Origin: Marinobacter sp. THAF197a
GTDB lineage: Bacteria > Pseudomonadota > Gammaproteobacteria > Pseudomonadales > Oleiphilaceae
Assembly (NCBI RefSeq): GCF_009363275.1
Contig: NZ_CP045324.1
Location: forward strand, 2,604,001-2,668,000
DNA: 64,000 nt
Direction: 5' to 3'
In this document: in pieces, positions 57,373 to 64,000 of the stretch
Position numbering within the stretch: the first letter of the stretch is position 1
How the letters are laid out: each line of letters opens with the position of its first letter
Notes under the pieces: model-generated
Told to the model about the DNA's origin: nothing
The model's database searches: none
Seen by the model: only the letters and a program-made list of their open reading frames with translations
Translations under genes and position numbers: made by a program

Positions 57373-60018
57373 GTGGACCGAAGCGAGCTGGAATCCCGTA
57401 TCAGCAACGACACCTCACCGGTATTTGCCGCCAGGGAACTGTTACGGGAAAGCTATAATGCTGACGCCGAAGCTTTCCGCCAGGGTGCCGATGTAAGAGC
57501 CCTGGTTCATGCCAGGGCCAACACCATAGACAAAGTGCTCCGGCTGATCTGGAATCGGTACCCGTTTTCCCGCTCCTCCGACATTGCCCTGGTCGCCGTC
57601 GGCGGCTACGGGCGCGGCGAACTACACCCCCACTCAGACATAGACCTGCTTATCCTGACCCGCCACGGTATAGAAGAGGCCTGGCAGGATGACCTGGGCG
57701 CCTTCGTTACCCTGCTCTGGGACCTCAAGCTGGATATCGGCCACAGCGTGCGCAGCATGGAAGAGTGCCTATCCTCGGCCCGGCAGGACATCACCATCCT
57801 GACCAACCTGCTGGAGACCCGAACCATCGCCGGCCCCGATGGACTGCGGGCAGAGCTCAGTGAGCTGGTCTATTCCGATGAGGTCAGCTCGGATCGTGAC
57901 TACTTCCTGGCCAAGCGGGAAGAGCAGCAACAGCGCCACAAAAAATACGGCGACACCGAATACAACCTGGAGCCTAACGTTAAAGGTTCCCCCGGCGCAC
58001 TTCGGGACATCCAGACCATCGGCTGGATCACCAAACGCCACTTCGGCCTGCAGAACATTGCCGACCTCACCCGCTTCAGTATTCTGACCGAAGAAGAACA
58101 CCAGATCCTGCACCAGGGCGAAACCTTCCTGTGGCAATTGCGTTATGGCCTGCAACTGATTGCCGACCGCAATGAAAACCGGCTGCTGTTCGACCACCAA
58201 CGTGCGCTCGCGGAAATGCTCGGCTACAAAGATGAAGGCAAACGGCTGGGCGTCGAGCTGATGATGCAGTCCTACTACCGCACCGTACTGGCCCTGGCGG
58301 AGCTGGCTGACGTTATCCTGCAGTACTACGACGAAGCCATTATCGGCGAGGGCAGTGAAGACGAAATCCGCCCACTGAACAAACGCTTCCAGATTCGCAA
58401 CCTGTATATAGAAGCCATCAACAACCAGGTGTTCGCCTACGCCCCGTACGCCATCATGGAAATCTTCGTGCTGATGGCCCAGCACCCTGAAATCAAGGGT
58501 ATCCGGGCAACCACCATCCGCTCGTTAAGGGCCCATCGGCACCTGATTGACGACGCCTTCCGGTCAGATCTGGCAGTCACCACCCTGTTCATGGAACTGT
58601 TGCGCACGCCACACGCGCTGGACCAGACTCTGTCTGCCATGAAAAAGTACAACGTACTGGGCCGCTACTTGCCGGAGTTTGGCCAGATCATCGGCCAGAT
58701 GCAGCACGACCTCTTTCATATATACACGGTCGATGCCCACACCATGCGCGTGATCCGCAATATGGCGCGGCTGAACAGCACCGACGTGCGCAACGAATAC
58801 CCCCTGGCGTCACGCCTGATTCATCGGTTGCCCAAACTGGAAACGCTGTTTATTGCTGGCCTTTATCACGATGTGGCCAAGGGCCGTGGCGGTGACCACT
58901 CAGAACTGGGCGCCATTGACGCAGAAGCCTTCTGTGAACGCCACCACTTGAGTGAGCGGGACACCCAACTGGTGTCATGGCTGGTGGAAAACCACCTGCT
59001 GATGTCGATGACCGCCCAGCGCAAGGACATTTCAGACCCGGACATCATCCAGGCCTTTGCCCGCGCCATGCCCAGCCAGGCCCATCTGGATTACCTGTAC
59101 ATTCTGACGGTGTGCGATATCAGCGCCACCAATCCAAAACTCTGGAACACCTGGCGCGCATCATTGCTGCGCCAGCTTTACATTGAAGCCAAGCGCGCCC
59201 TGCGCCGTGGCACCGACACACCAGTAGACCGCCAGGCCTGGATACGCGCCACCAGGGAAGAAGCCCGTCAGATCCTGCACGCACAGAATATGACCGATGA
59301 GCAGATTGATCCTATCTGGGAAACCGTAGACGAGGATTACTTCCTGCAGGATTCCACCGTAGATATTGCCTGGCAGACGGCAGCCATCATTCGCCACGGC
59401 GACAACCCGGACCCATTGGTGCTGATTCGTGACACCCGGGGCGGGCCGACGGACGGTTACTCACAGATCATTATCTACATGAAAGACCGGGTTGCCCTCT
59501 TTGCGGCAACCACGGCGGTGCTGGAACAGCTGAACCTGAACATCGTGGATGCCCGCATCAACTCCAGCGAAGGCCCCCACTCGATCAGCTCTTACGTGGT
59601 ATTGGATGAACAGGGTCAGCCACTGGGCGTTGATCCGGCCCGCAAGGAAAGAGTGCGCAAGCGTCTGATCGAAGAACTCGATGACCCGGAAGACTACCCG
59701 GACATTATCCACCGGCGCACACCCCGGCAGCTGAAGCACTTCGCTTTCCCAACCGAAGTGACCTTCTCCAATGACACCATCAATCAACGCACCGTGATGG
59801 AAGTCATCACCCCGGACCGCCCCGGCCTTCTGGCCCGCATTGGCCAGGTGCTGCTGGAACATCGTGTGCGACTGACCAACGCCAAGATTGCCACCCTGGG
59901 CGAGCGCGTAGAAGACGTATTCTTCATCACCGACGAACATGGCGAGCCGCTGCGCGACCCGGGCGTGTGCCAGGCCCTGCAACAGGACCTTTGCCAAATG
60001 CTGGACGATATTGAATGA
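57373..60018 (+). CDS. glnD: Bifunctional [protein-PII] uridylyltransferase / uridylyl-removing enzyme
   Basis: 881 residues with GTG start at 57373. The nucleotidyltransferase motif is VAVGGYGRGELHPHSDIDLL; the HD hydrolase motif is LFIAGLYHDVAKGRGGDHSE; two C-terminal ACT domains follow (for example VALFAATTAVLEQLNLNIVD and MEVITPDRPGLLARIGQVLL). It senses glutamine and sets PII uridylylation, so controlling nitrogen assimilation. Overlaps dapC by four bases. Confidence 0.95.
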   Translation: MDRSELESRISNDTSPVFAARELLRESYNADAEAFRQGADVRALVHARANTIDKVLRLIWNRYPFSRSSDIALVAVGGYGRGELHPHSDIDLLILTRHGIEEAWQDDLGAFVTLLWDLKLDIGHSVRSMEECLSSARQDITILTNLLETRTIAGPDGLRAELSELVYSDEVSSDRDYFLAKREEQQQRHKKYGDTEYNLEPNVKGSPGALRDIQTIGWITKRHFGLQNIADLTRFSILTEEEHQILHQGETFLWQLRYGLQLIADRNENRLLFDHQRALAEMLGYKDEGKRLGVELMMQSYYRTVLALAELADVILQYYDEAIIGEGSEDEIRPLNKRFQIRNLYIEAINNQVFAYAPYAIMEIFVLMAQHPEIKGIRATTIRSLRAHRHLIDDAFRSDLAVTTLFMELLRTPHALDQTLSAMKKYNVLGRYLPEFGQIIGQMQHDLFHIYTVDAHTMRVIRNMARLNSTDVRNEYPLASRLIHRLPKLETLFIAGLYHDVAKGRGGDHSELGAIDAEAFCERHHLSERDTQLVSWLVENHLLMSMTAQRKDISDPDIIQAFARAMPSQAHLDYLYILTVCDISATNPKLWNTWRASLLRQLYIEAKRALRRGTDTPVDRQAWIRATREEARQILHAQNMTDEQIDPIWETVDEDYFLQDSTVDIAWQTAAIIRHGDNPDPLVLIRDTRGGPTDGYSQIIIYMKDRVALFAATTAVLEQLNLNIVDARINSSEGPHSISSYVVLDEQGQPLGVDPARKERVRKRLIEELDDPEDYPDIIHRRTPRQLKHFAFPTEVTFSNDTINQRTVMEVITPDRPGLLARIGQVLLEHRVRLTNAKIATLGERVEDVFFITDEHGEPLRDPGVCQALQQDLCQMLDDIE

Positions 60019-61217
60019 ACCTGAATCTCGAAAGACTTCACCCTTACCCGTTTGAAAAGCTGGCCAAACTGAAAGCCGGCATCACCGTGCCGGACCACCT
60101 GAAGCCAATATCACTCGGCATTGGCGAACCCAAGCACCCGTCACCGGCGTTTGTGAAGCAGGTGATCGCCGACAACCTGGACAAACTGGCTAACTACCCC
60201 ACCACCAAAGGTATCGATGAGTTGCGCGAAGCCATCGCCCACTGGGCCAGCAAGCGCTTCCAGCTGGCCGAAGGCAGTCTGGACCCGGCTCACAACGTGG
60301 TTCCGGTCAACGGCACCCGTGAAGCTATTTTCGCCCTGGTTCAGGCGGTGGTGGATGCCAGTAAACCGGCTACTGTTGTCAGCCCGAACCCGTTCTACCA
60401 AATTTACGAGGGGGCTGCGTTCCTGGCCGGCGCAGACCCCGTCTACCTGCCCTGCGATGCCAGCAACGGCTTTATTCCGGATTTCGACGCGGTGCCGGAA
60501 TCGGTCTGGAAAGACTGCCAGATTCTTTTCCTGTGCTCCCCGGGCAACCCCAGCGGCGCAGTCATCCCCCGGGAAACCCTGGTAAAGGTTATCGAACTGG
60601 CCGACCGTCATGATTTTCTGGTCGCCTCCGATGAATGCTATTCCGAACTCTACCCGGACGAAGCCAACCCGCCCGAAGGCCTGCTGCAAACATGTGCGGC
60701 CATCGGTCGTCACGACTTCAAGCGCTGCGTTGTGTTCCACAGCCTGTCCAAGCGCAGCAACCTGCCCGGCCTGCGCTCCGGCTTTGTGGCCGGTGATGCC
60801 GAGGTACTGGCCGGCTACCTGAAGTACCGTACCTACCACGGCTGCGCCATGCCTGTTCACAACCAGCTGGCCAGCATTGCCGCCTGGAGTGATGAAGACC
60901 ACGTGCGCGAAAACCGCGCCGCCTACCGGGCCAAGTTCGAAGCGGTGGTGCCCATCCTGCGCGAAGTGATGAACGTGGACTTCCCGGATGCCGGTTTCTA
61001 TCTATGGCCGGAAACGCCGATGGATGATGAAACCTTCGCCAAGGAGCTGTCCGCACAACAGAACGTGCACGTGCTGCCGGGCCGTTACCTGTCCCGAACG
61101 GTAGATGGCCACAACCCAGGTGAGAACCGAGTGCGCATGGCGCTGGTAGCACCACTGGAGGAGTGTGTGGAAGCAGCCCGGCGAATCGTCGATTTTGTAA
61201 AAGGTTTCAAAGCATGA
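60015..61217 (+). CDS. dapC: Succinyldiaminopimelate transaminase
   Basis: 400 residues, fold-type I PLP aminotransferase. NGTREAIFALVQAVVDASK, FLCSPGNPSGAVI, VASDECYSELY and the PLP-lysine motif VFHSLSKRSNLPGLRSGF are visible. The plus-strand run with glnD and later dapD-dapE supports the succinylase branch of lysine/diaminopimelate synthesis. Overlaps the ArsC-like gene by four bases. Confidence 0.92.
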   Translation: MNLNLERLHPYPFEKLAKLKAGITVPDHLKPISLGIGEPKHPSPAFVKQVIADNLDKLANYPTTKGIDELREAIAHWASKRFQLAEGSLDPAHNVVPVNGTREAIFALVQAVVDASKPATVVSPNPFYQIYEGAAFLAGADPVYLPCDASNGFIPDFDAVPESVWKDCQILFLCSPGNPSGAVIPRETLVKVIELADRHDFLVASDECYSELYPDEANPPEGLLQTCAAIGRHDFKRCVVFHSLSKRSNLPGLRSGFVAGDAEVLAGYLKYRTYHGCAMPVHNQLASIAAWSDEDHVRENRAAYRAKFEAVVPILREVMNVDFPDAGFYLWPETPMDDETFAKELSAQQNVHVLPGRYLSRTVDGHNPGENRVRMALVAPLEECVEAARRIVDFVKGFKA

Positions 61218-61555
61218 AGTTATATGGCATCAAAAACTGCGATACCGTCAAAAAGGCTCGCAAGTGGCTGGACGACAACGGCATCGCCTACGAATTCCAC
61301 GACTTCAAGAAAGACGGCCTGACCAGCGAGAAGCTGAGCCAGTGGGAGCAGGCCATAGGCTGGGAAACCCTGATCAACAAACGGGGTACCACCTGGCGAA
61401 AACTTCCGGACGAGGTTCGTGATAACATTAGCGCCCAAAGTGCCCACCAGCTCATGCTGGAGAACACCTCCATCATCAAACGCCCTGTGGCTGAGCGGGG
61501 CGACGGAGTGACTGTGGGCTTTAACGCAGAAGAATGGGCTGTTTGGATTAACTGA
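61214..61555 (+). CDS. ArsC/Spx-like (YffB-type) protein
   Basis: 113 residues from the ATG at 61214 (MKLYGIKNCDTVKKARKWLD). The thioredoxin-like fold has a single N-terminal cysteine in NCDTV, then FHDFKKDGLTSEKLSQWEQA and RPVAERGDGVTVGFNAEEW. YffB-type members are commonly found between dapC and dapD in pseudomonads; the biochemical role is not settled. Probably cotranscribed with dapC. Confidence 0.85.
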   Translation: MKLYGIKNCDTVKKARKWLDDNGIAYEFHDFKKDGLTSEKLSQWEQAIGWETLINKRGTTWRKLPDEVRDNISAQSAHQLMLENTSIIKRPVAERGDGVTVGFNAEEWAVWIN

Positions 61556-61562
61556 TTTTTTA

Positions 61563-61644
61563 GCCACGGACACTCACAGACGCTCACGGACAAGTGATTA
61601 AGAATTCTTGTTTTTGTCCGTGCAGGTCCGTGAGTGTCCGTGGC
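61563..61644. repeat. Nested inverted repeat upstream of dapD
   Basis: Outer perfect 15-base arms GCCACGGACACTCAC (61563-61577) and GTGAGTGTCCGTGGC (61630-61644), with inner nine-base arms CACGGACAA (61585) and TTGTCCGTG (61614). T-runs flank both ends, so it may serve as terminator for the ArsC-like gene; it also looks like a dispersed REP-type element. Confidence 0.75.
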
Positions 61645-61682
61645 AAACATTTTTTCAATTATTGAGCACAGGAGCAGATCAG

Positions 61683-62711
61683 ATGAGTTTTGCATTTGGC
61701 ATTGGCATCGGCACCCAGAATAACCAGGGCGAGTGGCTGGAGGTGTATTACCAGCAGCCGATCATGACCCCAGGCAAAGACCTGATCGACGTGGTTGAAA
61801 CCGCGCTGGACTACAAAGGCGGTAACCAGGCCATTGATGTTAAAGCCGAGCAACTGACCAGGTTTGCCAACGCCCTACGCCAGCTGGGCCAGACCGACCA
61901 GGCGAAACTGGCGGAAAAAGCGGCCGAGAGCAAACGCCCTGTGGTTGTTACCGTGCTGGCTACCGACGATACCGCCTCCAGCACCCCGGAAGTGTATCTG
62001 AAGCTGCACCTGATCTCCCACCGCCTGGCCAAGCCCCACAGTGTAAAGCTGGACGGCATTTTCGGCCTGCTGCCGAACCTGGCCTGGACCAACGAAGGCG
62101 CCATCGACCTGAACGAACTGCCAGAGCGCCAGCTGCAGGCCCGCATTGAAGGCCGCACCCTGGAAGTGAAATCGGTCGACAAGTTCCCGCAGATGACCGA
62201 CTACGTCGTACCCAAGGGCGTGCGTATCGCTGACACCGCCCGTGTTCGTCTGGGCGCCTATGTAGGCGAAGGCACCACCGTGATGCACGAAGGCTTTATC
62301 AACTTCAACGCCGGCACCGAAGGCACCAGCATGATCGAAGGCCGCATTTCTGCCGGCGTGATGATCGGCAAGGGCTCTGACCTGGGCGGTGGCTGCTCCA
62401 CCATGGGCACTCTGTCTGGTGGTGGCAACATCATTATCTCCGTGGGCGAAAACTGCCTGCTCGGCGCCAACGCCGGCATCGGCATTCCCCTGGGCGATCG
62501 TTGCACCGTTGAAGCTGGCCTGTACATCACCTCTGGTACCAAGGTGAACCTGCTGGATGACAACAACAAACAGGTAGAAGTCATCAAGGCCCGCGACCTG
62601 GCCGGCAAGAACGACCTGTTGTTCCGTCGCAACAGCCTGACCGGCGCCGTTGAGTGCAAGACCAACAAGTCCGCTATTGAACTGAATGAAGAACTGCACG
62701 CGAATAACTAA
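61683..62711 (+). CDS. dapD: 2,3,4,5-tetrahydropyridine-2,6-dicarboxylate N-succinyltransferase
   Basis: 342 residues from the ATG at 61683 (MSFAFGIGIGTQNNQGEWLE), the longer pseudomonad-type form (E. coli DapD is 274). The left-handed beta-helix is visible in GVRIADTARVRLGAYVGEGT, MHEGFINFNAGTEGTSMIEG and NCLLGANAGIGIPLGDRCTV. Succinylates tetrahydrodipicolinate in diaminopimelate synthesis. dapE follows 10 bases after the stop. Confidence 0.95.
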   Translation: MSFAFGIGIGTQNNQGEWLEVYYQQPIMTPGKDLIDVVETALDYKGGNQAIDVKAEQLTRFANALRQLGQTDQAKLAEKAAESKRPVVVTVLATDDTASSTPEVYLKLHLISHRLAKPHSVKLDGIFGLLPNLAWTNEGAIDLNELPERQLQARIEGRTLEVKSVDKFPQMTDYVVPKGVRIADTARVRLGAYVGEGTTVMHEGFINFNAGTEGTSMIEGRISAGVMIGKGSDLGGGCSTMGTLSGGGNIIISVGENCLLGANAGIGIPLGDRCTVEAGLYITSGTKVNLLDDNNKQVEVIKARDLAGKNDLLFRRNSLTGAVECKTNKSAIELNEELHANN

Positions 62712-62721
62712 GGGCCGCAGC

Positions 62722-63852
62722 ATGTCACTATCCCCCACCCTTGAACTCGCCATGGACCTCATTCGCCGCCGCTCGGTTACACCGGACGACGCTGGCTGCC
62801 AGGAGCTGATGATGTCCCGCCTGGCGCCGCTGGGCTTTGCAGGCGAGAACCTGCGGTTTGGTGATACCGACAACCTCTGGGCCCGCAAGGGCTCAGACGG
62901 CCCGGTACTGGCGTTTGCCGGCCACACCGATGTGGTGCCAACCGGCCCGGAGAAAAACTGGGCGCACCCGCCGTTTGACCCTGTCATCAAAGATGGCTAT
63001 CTGTATGGCCGGGGCGCAGCAGACATGAAGGGCAGCCTGGCGGCCTTCATCACCGCCTGCGAACGCTTTGTGGCGAACAACCCTGAGCACCGAGGCTCCA
63101 TTGCCCTCTTGATCACCAGCGATGAAGAAGGCCCCGCCCAGGACGGCACGGTGAAAGTGGTGGAAACCCTGGAAGCCCGCAACGAAAAGATGGACTGGTG
63201 CCTGATTGGCGAGCCTTCCAGCACCCATCAGGTGGGCGATGTCATCAAGAACGGCCGCCGGGGCTCCCTGCACGGCTACCTGACAGTACACGGCGTACAA
63301 GGCCACGTGGCCTACCCACACCTGGCAGAGAACCCCGTACACACGGTGGCGCCGGCGCTGGATGCACTGGCCAGGGAATTCTGGGACAACGGCAACGACT
63401 TCTTCCCGCCGACCACGTTCCAGATCACCCGGATTGAATCCGGCGTGGGCAGCAACATCATTCCCGGCGAGTGCCTGGTGCACTTCAATTTCCGCTACTG
63501 CACGGAAAACACCGCAGAAAGCCTGGAAGAACGTGTAGTGGCCATTCTTGACCGGCACCAGCTCAAGTATGATTTGCAGTGGCACCTCAGCGGCCGCCCC
63601 TTCCTGACGGACAAGGGTGCCCTGGTTGCCGCCAGCCAGAACGCCATCCGCTCCGTCACCGGCCGCGAGACCGAGCTGTCCACCTCCGGCGGCACCTCTG
63701 ATGGTCGCTTCATCGCACCGACTGGAGCACAGGTCGTAGAACTCGGCCCCATCAACGCCACCATCCACAAAGTGGACGAATGCGTGAAAGCCGACGACCT
63801 GGATACCCTCTCCGAAATCTACGAACAGATACTGGAAGAACTGCTGGGCTAA
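62722..63852 (+). CDS. dapE: Succinyl-diaminopimelate desuccinylase
   Basis: 376 residues from the ATG at 62722 (MSLSPTLELAMDLIRRRSVT). Two-zinc peptidase family M20: FAGHTDVVPTGPE, YGRGAADMKGSLAAFITACE, SDEEGPAQDGTVKVVE and TSDGRFIAP carry the metal ligands. Releases succinate to give LL-diaminopimelate for lysine and peptidoglycan. Completes the dapC-dapD-dapE set. Confidence 0.96.
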   Translation: MSLSPTLELAMDLIRRRSVTPDDAGCQELMMSRLAPLGFAGENLRFGDTDNLWARKGSDGPVLAFAGHTDVVPTGPEKNWAHPPFDPVIKDGYLYGRGAADMKGSLAAFITACERFVANNPEHRGSIALLITSDEEGPAQDGTVKVVETLEARNEKMDWCLIGEPSSTHQVGDVIKNGRRGSLHGYLTVHGVQGHVAYPHLAENPVHTVAPALDALAREFWDNGNDFFPPTTFQITRIESGVGSNIIPGECLVHFNFRYCTENTAESLEERVVAILDRHQLKYDLQWHLSGRPFLTDKGALVAASQNAIRSVTGRETELSTSGGTSDGRFIAPTGAQVVELGPINATIHKVDECVKADDLDTLSEIYEQILEELLG

Positions 63853-63863
63853 CTCTGAGGGGG

Positions 63864-63908
63864 CAGACCCCAGCGCGTCAGTGGGCCCTAAGGCCGCGCT
63901 GGGGTCTG
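63864..63908. repeat. Inverted repeat after dapE
   Basis: Perfect 14-base arms CAGACCCCAGCGCG (63864) and CGCGCTGGGGTCTG (63895) flanked by GGGG/CCCC, between dapE and a convergent gene. A terminator or REP-type element; no T-run follows. Confidence 0.7.
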
Positions 63909-63936
63909 ACCCCGGACTTCAAGCCATACACCAAAC

Positions 63937-64000
63937 TCAATAATGCGGAGGCGGAGTCTCATCCTCCTCCGCCTTGATGTTCGAGGGCGAAATATCCTTC
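63937..64000 (-). CDS. C-terminus of an unidentified protein, running off the right edge
   Basis: The minus strand is open from the edge to a TGA at 63939-63937, reading KDISPSNIKAEEDETPPPHY at its end. The charged, proline-containing tail looks like a protein C-terminus and its codon use fits the region, but 20 residues are too few to identify it. Confidence 0.3.
   Translation of the reverse strand, partial: KDISPSNIKAEEDETPPPHY

Overview
The window joins two kinds of DNA. Bases 1 to about 17,971 are the right end of a T7-like (Autographivirus-type) prophage. From there to 64,000 is chromosome of a gammaproteobacterium. The order map-glnD-dapC-(yffB)-dapD-dapE, divergent from rpsB-tsf-pyrH-frr-uppS-cdsA-dxr-rseP-bamA-skp-lpxD-fabZ-lpxA-lpxB-rnhB, together with a GC-rich base composition, fits a Pseudomonas/Marinobacter-type marine bacterium. 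The genus is inference only.

Prophage (1-17,971, all genes on the minus strand, read right to left). A tyrosine integrase lies next to a 3' fragment of tRNA-Arg(CCT), taken as attR. It is followed by a single-subunit RNA polymerase, a run of small genes each with its own phage-type promoter, a nucleotidyltransferase, a nucleotide-supply set (ThyX, MazG-like, thioredoxin-like, B12-dependent ribonucleotide reductase), and then the T7-type replication set: gp2.5-like SSB, RusA-like resolvase, a lysozyme-like protein lacking its zinc site, a winged-helix protein, primase-helicase, DNA polymerase and exonuclease. Several small genes follow, then the first 37 codons of the portal protein at the window edge. 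Structural and lysis genes and attL must lie left of base 1. Eight copies of a 17-bp upstream motif (CTTTTTGTCG or AATAAAGTCG, then NCCCAAA or a close variant, then GG) look like the cognate promoters of the phage polymerase. A host-type promoter upstream of the polymerase gene carries a 14-bp element, repeated elsewhere in the prophage, exactly in its spacer.

Host part 1 (18.0-41.6 kb). Here are a PEP-CTERM protein, a spermidine-synthase-like methyltransferase, two membrane proteins, a GGDEF cyclase, a four-gene Wadjet/MksGBFE-type SMC operon (SMC, kleisin-like, MukE-like and a short Toprim nuclease), a metallo-hydrolase, a chemoreceptor with a CxxCH heme motif and a sigma-28-like promoter, YciO, BolA, topoisomerase III, an OmpR regulator / LysM-FecR protein / CHASE2 histidine kinase operon, and an FN3 lipoprotein.

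Host part 2 (41.5-64 kb). An initiator tRNA precedes the outer-membrane, lipid A and isoprenoid cluster and the translation genes on the minus strand. The divergent plus-strand set covers N-terminal Met removal, PII uridylylation and lysine/diaminopimelate synthesis. Several perfect inverted repeats sit between these genes. No insertion sequence, rRNA or CRISPR array was seen.
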